Origin: Flavobacterium sp. CFS9
GTDB lineage: Bacteria; Bacteroidota; Bacteroidia; Flavobacteriales; Flavobacteriaceae
Length of the DNA: 64,000 nucleotides
Direction: 5' to 3'
Assembly (NCBI RefSeq): GCF_041154745.1
Contig: NZ_AP031573.1
Location: 124,001-188,000 of the forward strand
Shown piece after piece: positions 9,401 through 18,182 of this stretch (position 1 is the stretch's first letter; each line of letters opens with the position of its first letter). The notes beneath the pieces are model-generated. The model had not been told where the DNA came from. It made no database searches and saw only the letters and a list, made by a program, of their open reading frames with translations. The translations under genes and the position numbers were made by a program.

Positions 9401-12400
9401 CACTAAAACCGTAACCATTACCGAACCTGCAGCGCCTCTAACCGCTACTACTTCACAAACCAATGTAGCTTGTAATGCAGGGACAACAGGTTCTGCAACG
9501 GTAACAGTTTCAGGAGGAACCGGAGCCTATACGTACTCCTGGGCTCCATCCGGAGGATCTGCGGCAACGGCTTCTAATTTAGCTGCCGGAACGTATACTG
9601 TAACCGTTAAAGACGCTAATCTGTGTACCATCACTAAAACATTTACCATCACTGAACCAACAGTTCTAACTGCTACTACTACGCAAACCAACGTACTTTG
9701 TAAATCAGATGCAACGGGTTCTGCAACAGTTACACCTGCAGGAGGAACGGGAGCTTATACTTATTCCTGGGCTCCATCCGGAGGATCTGCGGCAACGGCT
9801 TCTAATTTAGCTGCCGGAACGTATACTGTAACCGTTAAAGACGCTAATCTGTGTACCATCACTAAAACATTTACCATCACTGAACCAACAGTTCTAACTG
9901 CTACTACTACGCAAACCAACGTACTTTGTAAATCAGATGCAACGGGTTCTGCAACAGTTACACCTGCAGGAGGAACCGGAGCCTATACGTACTCCTGGTC
10001 ACCATCTGGAGGAACTGCTGCAACGGCTTCTAATTTAGCTGCCGGAACGTATACTGTAACCGTTAAAGACGCTAATCTGTGTACCATCACTAAAACATTT
10101 ACCATCACTGAACCAACAGTTCTAACTGCTACTACTACGCAAACCAACGTACTTTGTAAATCAGATGCAACGGGTTCTGCAACAGTTACACCTGCAGGAG
10201 GAACGGGAGCTTATACTTATTCCTGGTCACCATCTGGAGGAACTGCTGCAACGGCTTCTAACTTAGCTGCCGGAACTTATACTGTGACCATCAAAGATGC
10301 TAATCTGTGTACTATCACTAAAACTTTTACCATCACTGAACCTGCAGCTGCTTTAACAGCTACTACTTCACAAACCAATGTAGCTTGTAATGCAGGGACA
10401 ACAGGTTCTGCAACAGTGACACCTACAGGTGGAACCGGAGCTTATACGTACTCCTGGTCACCATCTGGAGGAACTGCTGCAACGGCTTCTAACTTAGCTG
10501 CCGGAACCTATACCGTGACCATTAAAGATGCAAATCTTTGTACCATCACTAAAACTTTTACGATCACAGAACCTGCAGCTGCTTTGACGGCTACTACTTC
10601 ACAAACCAACGTGCTTTGTAAATCAGATGCAACAGGTTCTGCAACAGTGACACCTACAGGTGGAACCGGAGCATACACTTATTCCTGGTCGCCATCAGGA
10701 GGAACTGCTGCAACGGCTTCTAACTTAGCTGCCGGAACTTATACTGTGACCATCAAAGATGCTAATCTGTGTACTATCACTAAAACTTTTACCATCACTG
10801 AACCTGCAGCTGCTTTAACAGCTACTACTTCACAAACCAATGTAGCTTGTAATGCAGGGACAACAGGTTCTGCAACGGTAACCGTTTCAGGAGGAACCGG
10901 AGCTTATACGTACTCTTGGGCTCCATCCGGAGGATCTGCTGCAACGGCTTCTAACTTAGCTGCAGGAACTTATACCGTGACCATAAAAGATGCTAATTTG
11001 TGTAGTATCACTAAAACCGTAACCATTACCGAACCTGCAGCTGCTCTAACAGCTACTACTTCACAAACCAATGTAGCTTGTAATGCAGGGACAACAGGTT
11101 CTGCAACGGTAACCGTTTCAGGAGGAACCGGAGCTTATACGTACTCCTGGGCTCCATCCGGAGGATCTGCTGCAACGGCTTCTAATTTAGTTGCCGGAAC
11201 GTATACTGTGACCATTAAAGACGCTAATCTTTGTACCATTACTAAAACTTTTACCATCACTGAACCAACTGCTATAACTGCAACCACCTCACAAACCAAC
11301 GTACTTTGTAAATCAGGTACAACAGGTTCCGCAACAGTAACACCTACAGGAGGTACCGGAGCTTATACTTATTCCTGGGCTCCATCCGGAGGATCTGCTG
11401 CAACGGCTTCTAATTTAGCTGCCGGAACGTATACTGTGACCATTAAAGACGCTAATCTGTGTACGATTACTAAAACTGTAACCATTACCGAACCTGCAGC
11501 TGCATTGACTGCTACAACATCACAAACTAATGTGTCTTGTAATGCTGGAACAAATGGCTCTGCAACGGTAACCGTTTCAGGAGGAACCGGAGCTTATACG
11601 TACTCCTGGGCTCCATCCGGAGGATCTGCTGCAACGGCTTCTAATTTAGCTGCCGGAACGTATACTGTGACCATTAAAGACGCTAATCTTTGTACCATTA
11701 CTAAAACTTTTACCATCACTGAACCAACAGTTCTAACTGCTACCACTTCACAAATGAATGTAGGTTGTGGAGGTGACAATACAGGATCAGCTACTGTAAC
11801 TGTTTCCGGCGGAACTCCAGCTTATACTTACTTATGGTCCCCTTCTGGTGGAACAGCTGCTACAGCAAGTAATCTTACTGCGGGAACTTATACCGTAACT
11901 GTTACAGATGCGAACTCTTGTACCATATCTAAATCAGTTACTATTATTGATGGAGATTCTGTTAAACCAATAATTGACCCTCTGCCGCAATCTTCTACTA
12001 TTAACTGTCCTGCGACACCAGTATTTGCTACTGCCACCGCAACAGATAATAATGGAGTGATTTCATCTTTAACTTACCAAGATGTTATTACACCTGGTGC
12101 ATGTGCGGGTTCTTATACACAAACCAGAACCTGGACTGCTGTTGATGCTTGTGGAAACACCTCTCTTCCTGTTAGTCAAGTGATAATTGTACAAGATATT
12201 ACTGCTCCTACCTGGTCTACTGCAGCGGCTTCTTTAAACAAAACATTAGAATGTAGCGATACAGCAGGTTTAACCGCCGCACAGGCTTTATTCCCAACCG
12301 CTACAGATGCTTGTGATACCGATGTTTCGAATATCGTAAAAGTAAGCGGTGCTTTTGTAGCCTCTCAAGGTTGTGCAAATGCCGGAACGTATACCAATAC

Positions 12401-14873
12401 CTGGACGGTAAAAGACGATTGTGGAAATACTTCTGATACTTTCACTCAGGTGATTACCATTCAGGATACTTCAAAACCAACATGGTCTACTCAGATTGCT
12501 TCTTTAAACAAAACACTGGAATGCAGCGATACAGCAGGTTTAACCGCCGCACAGGCTTTATTCCCAACCGCTACAGATGCTTGTGACACCGATGTTTCCA
12601 ATATTGTAAAAGTAAGCGGTGCTTTTGTGGCCTCACAAGGTTGTGCAAATGCCGGAACGTATACCAATATCTGGACCGTAAAAGACGATTGTGGAAATAC
12701 TTCTGATACTTTCACTCAGGTGATTACCATTCAGGATACTTCAAAACCGACATGGTCTACTCAGATTGCTTCTTTAAACAAAACACTGGAATGTAGCGAT
12801 ACAGCAGGTTTAACCGCCGCACAGGCTTTATTCCCAACCGCTACAGATGCTTGTGATACCGATGTTTCGAATATCGTAAAAGTAAGCGGTGCTTTTGTGG
12901 CTTCTGAAGGTTGCTCTAATGCCGGAACGTATACCAATACCTGGACCGTAAAAGACGATTGTGGAAATACTTCTGATACTTTCACTCAGGTGATTACCAT
13001 TCAGGATACTTCAAAACCGACATGGTCTACTCAGATTGCTTCTTTAAACAAAACACTGGAATGTAGCGATACAGCAGGTTTAACCACCGCACAGGCTTTA
13101 TTCCCAACTGCTACAGATGCTTGTGACACCGATGTTTCCAATATAGTAAAAGTAAGCGGTTCATTTGTAGCTTCTGAAGGTTGTTCTAATGCCGGAACGT
13201 ATACCAATACCTGGACCGTAAAAGACGATTGTGGAAATACTTCTGATACTTTCACTCAGGTGATTACTATTCAGGATACTTCAAAACCAACATGGTCTAC
13301 TCAGATTGCTTCTTTAGACAAAACATTAGAATGTAGCGATACAGCAGGTTTAACCGCCGCACAGGCTTTATTCCCAACCGCTACAGATGCTTGTGATACC
13401 AATGTTTCGAATATTGTAAAAGTAAGCGGTTCATTTGTAGCTTCTGAAGGTTGCTCTAATGCCGGAACCTATACCAATACCTGGACGGTGAAAGACGATT
13501 GTGGAAATACTTCTGATACTTTCACTCAGGTGATTACTATTCAGGATACTTCAAAACCAACCTTTACCGGAACATTGCCTGCCGATATTACTGTTTCTTG
13601 TGATGCTGTACCTCAGCCGGCAAATATGGAGGCTTCCGATAATTGTAGCGGTAACTTACCAATCGTTTTCAGCGAAACAAAAACCAATTCTGAGAATCAA
13701 TGTAGTACCAATTATACTTTAACCCGTAAATGGACCACCAGTGATTGTAGTGGAAATACAATTTCTTACACTCAGATCATAACCGTTAAAGATACCACTC
13801 CGCCTACAGGAACAGCTCCGGTAAATGTAGCAAATCTGCAAACTATTGCTGATATCCCTGCCGGAAACCCGAGCGACATAACAAATGCTGTGGATAATTG
13901 CAGCAGTACAGTAAACATTACTGTAAGTGACGCTGATAATGGAGGAAGCGGTTGTGATGGAAGTCCTTACATTCTAACACGAACTTATACTTTAACAGAT
14001 TGTGCCGGTAATAAAACACTACTGACTCAAACCTTTACGGTAGAAAACAAAGTTTCAGTATCCGGAGTTGCTACAAATGTGAACTGTTCGAACGGAAGAA
14101 CTGGTTCAATCCTGGTGACTAGTAGCCCTGGTTCTACCGTTATCATTAAAAATGAAAAAAATGAAACTGTTGGAAATACCAATTTACCGGCTGGTACATA
14201 TACTCTAATAGCAACATCTTCTGTAAACAAAGGAAACCAATCATGTACTGCTACTGCAACTGTTACAATCACAGCAACTCCTAACGAAAGAACGGTTGTT
14301 AACAGTTCAGCCTGTAACGATGATTCGACCATTATTAACTTGCTTTCATTGTTACCTGAAAATACTCCTACTAATGGAATCTGGGTAGACAACAATAATA
14401 CCAACAGCATACAAGGAAACAATTTCAATCCTTTAGGTCTGGCAATAGGAAATTATACATTTGAATACAATATACCTGACGCAAGCTGTCCAAGAAGTAT
14501 TGTACTGAATATGGTAATAAATGATGATTGCAAAGTACTTGCCTGTGGAAGTATAGTAGTTCACAATGCTTTCTCTCCAAATGGTGACGGAATCAACGAT
14601 GTCTTCACTATAGACAGTATTGGTGATACCACTTGTTATCCTGAGAATGATGTAGAAATCTATAACCGCTGGGGAGTATTGGTATTTGAAACACATAATT
14701 ACAACAATCAAACCAATGCCTTCGACGGAATTTCAAGGGGCCGAACCACAGTGAAACAATCTGACGGGCTACCAACGGGAACTTATTTCTACATTATTAA
14801 CTACAAATCACTGGACGGAAATAATGTACTTCAGAATAATAAAAAAGATGGTTACTTATATTTATCAAAATAA
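6477..14873 (+). CDS. Giant SprB-repeat cell-surface adhesin with T9SS gliding-type C-terminal domain
   Basis: 2798 residues. The N-terminus is an extended signal peptide whose hydrophobic core is SFLILILGLAMYSSAVVA before Q. Residues about 95-360 match a choice-of-anchor-L-type domain (FVFASEEYLEYVNTDFNDAFGFF). Eighteen SprB repeats of 76-77 residues follow (about 450-1826; core GSATVTVSGGTGAYTYSWSPSGG). Next come an HYR-like module, five 90-residue repeats (about 1912-2361) and two more HYR-like modules. The C-terminus (about 2690-2798; NAFSPNGDGINDVF, IYNRWGVLVFE) is the gliding-motility-associated type B sorting domain, which directs export by the type IX system. SprB itself is the mobile gliding adhesin of F. 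johnsoniae; this is a shorter relative. The following PorP/SprF-like and OmpA-like genes fit that system. Whether it moves cells or only mediates adhesion cannot be told. Confidence 0.92.
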   Translation: MKTKTTLPEVGNFIKCGTYFFPFHKNAHQDAFSKISLKSFLILILGLAMYSSAVVAQEIPVRYGNTLPYSKATSKSAKTAASTEAVSALAAVAGSIDVANSSTGYNAYSADQLVRNILTSGCLTISNVRFGYYRNNNNNWTWVDHTWSATAGDRQLGYFSKGTSTFPIDEGLLLSTGKISSAMGPNTYTNKSDAMVSAASDQDLTAISGETMHDASILEFNFIPDGNLVEFKFVFASEEYLEYVNTDFNDAFGFFLSGFGITGTYTNNAINLAQLPNGDAVTINNIHSAGTNVNNVAFPAKNATYYSNNPPGSTTMEYDGSTVVLTATYAVTAGKTYKIKMAIADASDQQWDAGVFLKAKSFATNTLVITNPAPVCVNGTADLTLPAVTAGSTSGLTYTYWQDAAATIPYNTPTAAPVGTYYIKGQNTQSGCSDTKPVVVSQTNIVITETAASHVDVKCKGGATGSATVTASGGSTPYTYSWNTTPVQTSATASNLAAGTYTVTATDSKGCTGTKQIIITEPSAVLTATTSQTNVTCNAGTTGSATVTPAGGTSPYTYSWNTSPVQTSATASNLAAGTYTVTIKDANLCTITKTFTITEPTAITATTSQTNVLCKSDTTGSATVTVSGGTGAYTYSWSPSGGSAATASNLAAGTYTVTIKDANLCTITKTVTITEPAAALTATTSQTNVLCKSDTTGSATVTVSGGTGAYTYSWSPSGGTAATASNLAAGTYTVTIKDANLCTITKTVTITEPAAALTATTSQTNVLCKSDTTGSATVTVSGGTGAYTYSWSPSGGTAATASNLAAGTYTVTIKDANLCTITKTVTITEPAAALTATTSQTNVLCKSDTTGSATVTVSGGTGAYTYSWSPSGGTAATASNLAAGTYTVTIKDANLCTITKTVTITEPAAALTATTSQTNVLCKSDATGSATVTPAGGTGAYTYSWSPSGGTAATASNLTAGTYTVTIKDANLCSITKTVTITEPAAPLTATTSQTNVACNAGTTGSATVTVSGGTGAYTYSWAPSGGSAATASNLAAGTYTVTVKDANLCTITKTFTITEPTVLTATTTQTNVLCKSDATGSATVTPAGGTGAYTYSWAPSGGSAATASNLAAGTYTVTVKDANLCTITKTFTITEPTVLTATTTQTNVLCKSDATGSATVTPAGGTGAYTYSWSPSGGTAATASNLAAGTYTVTVKDANLCTITKTFTITEPTVLTATTTQTNVLCKSDATGSATVTPAGGTGAYTYSWSPSGGTAATASNLAAGTYTVTIKDANLCTITKTFTITEPAAALTATTSQTNVACNAGTTGSATVTPTGGTGAYTYSWSPSGGTAATASNLAAGTYTVTIKDANLCTITKTFTITEPAAALTATTSQTNVLCKSDATGSATVTPTGGTGAYTYSWSPSGGTAATASNLAAGTYTVTIKDANLCTITKTFTITEPAAALTATTSQTNVACNAGTTGSATVTVSGGTGAYTYSWAPSGGSAATASNLAAGTYTVTIKDANLCSITKTVTITEPAAALTATTSQTNVACNAGTTGSATVTVSGGTGAYTYSWAPSGGSAATASNLVAGTYTVTIKDANLCTITKTFTITEPTAITATTSQTNVLCKSGTTGSATVTPTGGTGAYTYSWAPSGGSAATASNLAAGTYTVTIKDANLCTITKTVTITEPAAALTATTSQTNVSCNAGTNGSATVTVSGGTGAYTYSWAPSGGSAATASNLAAGTYTVTIKDANLCTITKTFTITEPTVLTATTSQMNVGCGGDNTGSATVTVSGGTPAYTYLWSPSGGTAATASNLTAGTYTVTVTDANSCTISKSVTIIDGDSVKPIIDPLPQSSTINCPATPVFATATATDNNGVISSLTYQDVITPGACAGSYTQTRTWTAVDACGNTSLPVSQVIIVQDITAPTWSTAAASLNKTLECSDTAGLTAAQALFPTATDACDTDVSNIVKVSGAFVASQGCANAGTYTNTWTVKDDCGNTSDTFTQVITIQDTSKPTWSTQIASLNKTLECSDTAGLTAAQALFPTATDACDTDVSNIVKVSGAFVASQGCANAGTYTNIWTVKDDCGNTSDTFTQVITIQDTSKPTWSTQIASLNKTLECSDTAGLTAAQALFPTATDACDTDVSNIVKVSGAFVASEGCSNAGTYTNTWTVKDDCGNTSDTFTQVITIQDTSKPTWSTQIASLNKTLECSDTAGLTTAQALFPTATDACDTDVSNIVKVSGSFVASEGCSNAGTYTNTWTVKDDCGNTSDTFTQVITIQDTSKPTWSTQIASLDKTLECSDTAGLTAAQALFPTATDACDTNVSNIVKVSGSFVASEGCSNAGTYTNTWTVKDDCGNTSDTFTQVITIQDTSKPTFTGTLPADITVSCDAVPQPANMEASDNCSGNLPIVFSETKTNSENQCSTNYTLTRKWTTSDCSGNTISYTQIITVKDTTPPTGTAPVNVANLQTIADIPAGNPSDITNAVDNCSSTVNITVSDADNGGSGCDGSPYILTRTYTLTDCAGNKTLLTQTFTVENKVSVSGVATNVNCSNGRTGSILVTSSPGSTVIIKNEKNETVGNTNLPAGTYTLIATSSVNKGNQSCTATATVTITATPNERTVVNSSACNDDSTIINLLSLLPENTPTNGIWVDNNNTNSIQGNNFNPLGLAIGNYTFEYNIPDASCPRSIVLNMVINDDCKVLACGSIVVHNAFSPNGDGINDVFTIDSIGDTTCYPENDVEIYNRWGVLVFETHNYNNQTNAFDGISRGRTTVKQSDGLPTGTYFYIINYKSLDGNNVLQNNKKDGYLYLSK
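7825..11955 (+). repeat. Tandem array of 18 SprB repeats within the adhesin gene
   Basis: Units of about 228-231 bp in tandem, each encoding one SprB repeat (C-x-G/S-D-T-T-G-S-A-T-V-T ... T-I-T-E-P). Units starting near 8510, 8741 and 8972 are almost identical at DNA level with a strict 231-bp period. The first two units (with W-N-T-T/S-P-V-Q-T) and the last (N-V-G-C-G-G-D-N) are the most diverged, as is usual at array edges. Confidence 0.92.
12211..13560 (+). repeat. Five tandem 270-bp repeats within the adhesin gene
   Basis: Exactly five units of 270 bp (90 residues), starting at 12211, 12481, 12751, 13021 and 13291. Each begins T-W-S-T and ends with Q-V-I-T-I-Q-D-T-S-K-P. Variation is graded: units 1-2 have A-F-V-A-S-Q-G-C-A-N, unit 3 has A-F-V-A-S-E-G-C-S-N, and units 4-5 have S-F-V-A-S-E-G-C-S-N. 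The paired cysteines resemble HYR-like adhesin modules. Confidence 0.92.
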
Positions 14874-14945
14874 AAAACAAAACATATCTCACTGCATAGC
14901 AAGTACATAAAGAAGCTTTTGCAATTAATTAATAAAAAAAATCCT

Positions 14946-14953
14946 TATTTTTG
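14946..14953 (+). promoter_or_regulatory. Candidate -7 element (TATTTTTG) before the PorP/SprF-like gene
   Basis: TATTTTTG matches TANNTTTG, with a TTTG at 14918-14921 (24-nt gap, slightly long for a -33 element). It lies 55 nt before the ATG at 15009 and would let the PorP/SprF-like and OmpA-like genes be transcribed apart from the adhesin. Confidence 0.4.
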
Positions 14954-15008
14954 ATATATACAAATGCATAAACTTTTTTACAATTTAAATTGATAAAAAG
15001 TAGTACTA

Positions 15009-15947
15009 ATGAAAATAATAAATACCACTATGAGAACAAAATTATTTTTCTTCGTCATTATGTTTGTAACAATTGCGAGCTATGCACAGCAAGATGCACA
15101 ATTTACGCAATACATGTACAATACCATAAACATTAATCCGGCTTATGCGGGATCGCGAGGAGCTTTAAGTGTTTTTGGATTATACCGCACCCAATGGGTT
15201 GGGCTCGACGGGGCTCCGGAAACCAGCGCTTTCTCAATCAATAGCCCTATAAATAATAGTAATTTAGGAATCGGAGCCACTTTGGTAAATGATAAAATTG
15301 GCCCTACTAACGAAAATAACTTTTCTGTAGACCTTTCCTATACCGTTCAAACCTCAGCTGATTTTAAACTTTCGTTTGGTATCAAAGGAACAGCAAATCT
15401 GTTCAACCTGGATATCAGCAAATTAAACCCGGAGAATCAGGGAGATCCACAGTTTCAGGATTTAAACAATAAGTTTTCACCGAATGTGGGAGCCGGAGTT
15501 TATTGGCATTCTGATAAAGCATACATTGGTTTGTCAGTACCTAATTTTATCGAAACCAATCGATACGATGATAATGATTACGCCATTTACAAAGATAAAA
15601 TCAATTATTATTTAATAGCCGGATATGTGTTTGATCTTGACAGACTTCAATACATCAAATTCAAACCTGCTTTACTGACCAAAATGGTCGAAGGAGCTCC
15701 GCTTCAGGTAGATGTTTCTGCCAACTTTATGTTCATGGATAAACTTGTGGTTGGAGCAGCCTACCGATGGAGCGCTTCACTGAGTGCTATGGTAGGATTC
15801 CAGATTACCGACGGTCTCTACCTTGGTTATGGGTACGATCGCGAAACCACACGTTTAAACAACTATAATTCAGGATCACATGAGATATTCCTGCGTTACG
15901 AATTCTTCAAAAACAATGGTAAAATGACAACGCCACGTTTCTTCTAA
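15009..15947 (+). CDS. PorP/SprF family type IX secretion membrane protein
   Basis: 312 residues from the ATG at 15009; the in-frame ATG at 15030 gives a tighter signal peptide (MRTKLFFFVIMFVTIASYA before Q-Q). The mature start DAQFTQYMYNTININPAYAG is the diagnostic opening of PorP/SprF proteins, followed by alternating beta-barrel-like strands to a terminal aromatic residue. These outer-membrane proteins pair with T9SS clients that carry type B C-terminal domains; SprF is needed for surface display of SprB. It lies 135 bp after the adhesin gene, which has exactly that C-terminal domain, so it is probably the dedicated partner. Confidence 0.92.
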   Translation: MKIINTTMRTKLFFFVIMFVTIASYAQQDAQFTQYMYNTININPAYAGSRGALSVFGLYRTQWVGLDGAPETSAFSINSPINNSNLGIGATLVNDKIGPTNENNFSVDLSYTVQTSADFKLSFGIKGTANLFNLDISKLNPENQGDPQFQDLNNKFSPNVGAGVYWHSDKAYIGLSVPNFIETNRYDDNDYAIYKDKINYYLIAGYVFDLDRLQYIKFKPALLTKMVEGAPLQVDVSANFMFMDKLVVGAAYRWSASLSAMVGFQITDGLYLGYGYDRETTRLNNYNSGSHEIFLRYEFFKNNGKMTTPRFF

Positions 15948-15958
15948 AAATTACGATT

Positions 15959-17899
15959 ATGAAAAATTATATACTCCTTTGCTTAACAATTATCTGTTCT
16001 TTTTCAACCGGCAGCTATGCGCAACAATCGAAAATTAATAGTGCTGATAAAAACTACGATAATTATGCGTATATCGACGCTATTAAAACCTATGAACGTG
16101 TAGCTGATAAAGGATACAAATCGGAAGATTTGTTTAAGAAGCTCGGAAACTCATACTACTTCAATTCGAACTTTGAAGCTGCTGCAAAATGGTACGGTGA
16201 ATTATTTGCGATGAACACCGCTGTCGAGCCAGAGTATTACTATCGATATGCACAATGTTTAAAATCAACCGGACAAACAGATAAGGCCGCTAAAATTATG
16301 ACGGAATTTTTGGCTAAATCTAAAAACGACGACAGAGCAAAATTATATGCCGAGGATGTTAATTATCTGGACAAAATCAAAGCCAATTCCGGTCGATACA
16401 AAATTGAAGATGCCGGAATCAATTCTAAATACTCCGATTACAGTTCCTTTGTGTACAACGGTAAAATATACTTTGCCTCTGCCCGGGATACCGGAAACTT
16501 TTCGCAACGCAAACACAAATGGACCGGAGAGTATTTTACGAATTTGTATTTTGCCGATACAGATCCTGCTGCCAACAGTACAGCGAAAGTTAATAAATTT
16601 AAAACATCTCTTAATACAAAGTTTCACGAGTCTTCCCCTGCTTTTACGAAAGACGGACAGACAGTCTACTTTACCAGAAACAATTATATAAACGGTAAAA
16701 AAGGAAAAGATGATAACAAAATTACTTTAATCAAAATATACAGAGCCACTCTTGAAAACGGAAAATGGGCGAACATAACCGAACTTCCTTTTGACAGTGA
16801 TAATTACAGTACAGCACATCCTGCACTTAGTCCTGATGAAAAAACACTCTATTTCGCTTCAGACATGCCCGGAACATTAGGACAGTCTGATATTTATAAA
16901 GTAAGCATCAATGGCAACGGCAGTTATGGCACACCTATGAATTTAGGTAAAACTATAAATACACAAGGAAAAGAAACATTTCCATACGTTACCAGCGATA
17001 ATGAAATCTATTTTGCTTCTGACGGACATCCGGGATTAGGTGGTCTGGACGTTTTTGTAGGTCAAATCGAAGATAACGGAACCATAAGCAATATTCAGAA
17101 TGTTGGAGCGGATGTTAACTCACCTAAAGATGATTTTGCCTACATCATTGATCCTGCATCCAGAAGAGGCTATTTTAGTTCTAATAAAGATGGCGGACAA
17201 GGTTCTGATGATATCTACAAATTTCTCGAAACAAGAAAACTACAATGCATACAAGAGCTAAACGGAATCATTACAGACGCTGAAACCTTAGCCGTTTTGC
17301 CAAACACAAAATTAACCTTGTATGACAATCAGGGCAATATAAAAAACACTACTATTTCAGATGCAACCGGTTTTTACAGTTTCCCTGTCGAATGTGGAAA
17401 AACGTATAATGTAAGAGCAGAAAAAGAAGAATATACAACCAAGGAAATTAATATTACCATTGGAAAACTAACCGGAAAAACCAGTCTTCCTATTGCTTTG
17501 GATAAATCCGCCTGTAAAGTCACCATTGGTGATGATTTAGGAAAATGTTTTGGTATCAAAATGATTTACTTTGATCTGGATAAATCAAATATCCGTACAG
17601 AAGCTGCTCTGGATTTAGAAAAAATACTTGATGTCTTAAACAGCCATCCAACAATGAAACTTGATATTCGCTCACATACAGACAGTCGTGCTACACATCA
17701 GTACAACGCAGCCTTATCCGGCAGAAGAGCTAAATCAACGATTGACTGGCTCGTTAAAAACGGAATCGCTAAAAACAGACTGACCGGAAAAGGATATGGA
17801 GAAACCCAACTGGTAAATGGCTGTTCTGACGGTGTACCATGTACAGAAGAACAACATCAAATGAACAGAAGAAGCGAATTTATAATTACGGCTTTGTAA
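15959..17899 (+). CDS. OmpA family protein with TPR, PD40 propeller and carboxypeptidase-like domains
   Basis: 646 residues with signal peptide MKNYILLCLTIICSFSTGSYA before Q-Q. Domains in order: TPR-like helices (about 25-135), a WD40-like/PD40 beta-propeller (about 150-410, with repeated F-A-S-D-x-P-G-x-G-x-x-D-I/V-Y/F), a carboxypeptidase-regulatory-like beta sandwich (about 425-510), and a C-terminal OmpA peptidoglycan-binding domain (about 530-646; IYFDLDKSNIRTEAALDLEK, LDIRSHTDSR, RRAKSTIDWLVKNGI, N-R-R-S-E-F). This layout is common beside PorP/SprF genes, and PorE-type T9SS proteins have it. It starts 11 bp after the PorP/SprF-like gene. It probably links the outer-membrane complex to the cell wall. 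Confidence 0.9.
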   Translation: MKNYILLCLTIICSFSTGSYAQQSKINSADKNYDNYAYIDAIKTYERVADKGYKSEDLFKKLGNSYYFNSNFEAAAKWYGELFAMNTAVEPEYYYRYAQCLKSTGQTDKAAKIMTEFLAKSKNDDRAKLYAEDVNYLDKIKANSGRYKIEDAGINSKYSDYSSFVYNGKIYFASARDTGNFSQRKHKWTGEYFTNLYFADTDPAANSTAKVNKFKTSLNTKFHESSPAFTKDGQTVYFTRNNYINGKKGKDDNKITLIKIYRATLENGKWANITELPFDSDNYSTAHPALSPDEKTLYFASDMPGTLGQSDIYKVSINGNGSYGTPMNLGKTINTQGKETFPYVTSDNEIYFASDGHPGLGGLDVFVGQIEDNGTISNIQNVGADVNSPKDDFAYIIDPASRRGYFSSNKDGGQGSDDIYKFLETRKLQCIQELNGIITDAETLAVLPNTKLTLYDNQGNIKNTTISDATGFYSFPVECGKTYNVRAEKEEYTTKEINITIGKLTGKTSLPIALDKSACKVTIGDDLGKCFGIKMIYFDLDKSNIRTEAALDLEKILDVLNSHPTMKLDIRSHTDSRATHQYNAALSGRRAKSTIDWLVKNGIAKNRLTGKGYGETQLVNGCSDGVPCTEEQHQMNRRSEFIITAL

Positions 17900-17922
17900 A
17901 AAACCAAACTCAAATATTCCTG

Positions 17923-17977
17923 AAAAATCCAAATTCCAATCAGAACCTAGTCAGTTCTTGGAATTTGGATTTTTTTT
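17923..17977 (+). terminator. Rho-independent terminator of the adhesin operon
   Basis: Arms aaaaatccaaattccaa (17923-17939) and ttggaatttggattttt (17958-17974) pair fully, with an inner GAAC/GTTC stem in the loop and a T-run after. It begins 24 bp after the OmpA-like stop codon. Confidence 0.85.
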
Positions 17978-17978
17978 A

Positions 17979-18089
17979 TTAGGGATAATGCTTTTTCCCT
18001 TTCAGGGCATAAACCATAACATGACTCATAGCGCTTTGCTGCAGTTGAGGTTCTTTCAGAGCAACTGACCCATTTTTCACATCAGGCAT
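17979..18089 (-). pseudogene. 36-codon coding-like remnant or small ORF, unrecognised
   Basis: On the minus strand, ATG at 18087-18089 opens a 36-residue frame ending at TAA 17979-17981. It starts M-P-D-V-K-N-G-S-V-A-L-K-E-P and ends A-M-S-H-V-M-V-Y-A-L-K-G-K-K-H-Y-P. The composition looks like real protein, unlike most frames in these gaps. It begins straight after stop-rich DNA with no N-terminal domain. It may be the 3' end of a decayed gene or a small gene; I do not recognise it. Confidence 0.25.
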
Positions 18090-18115
18090 ACCTTACTGAC
18101 TATTACATATACTTC

Positions 18116-18152
18116 CAAAAAAAATCGTTGCAATTCCCGGAATTGCAACGAT
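18116..18152 (-). terminator. Terminator of the CAP-domain lipoprotein gene
   Basis: Arms atcgttgcaattc (18124-18136) and gaattgcaacgat (18140-18152) pair perfectly around a 3-nt loop. On the minus strand the hairpin is followed by eight T. It lies about 30 bp after the stop at 18183. Confidence 0.85.
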
Positions 18153-18182
18153 CTATAAAAACTAACTAGTCTAATATTTTCT

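Noticed and set aside
7825..13560. CRISPR-like or satellite DNA reading of the repeated region
   Set aside because: Units are 228-231 and 270 bp, in frame, without unique spacers, and encode known SprB and HYR-like repeats.
11594..14711. Several 60-130-codon minus-strand ORFs within the adhesin
   Set aside because: Antisense shadows of the repeats; three are near copies of each other simply because the repeat is duplicated.
16343..16691. Overlapping 94- and 114-codon ORFs inside the OmpA-like gene
   Set aside because: Shadow frames; the main frame has strong PD40 homology throughout.
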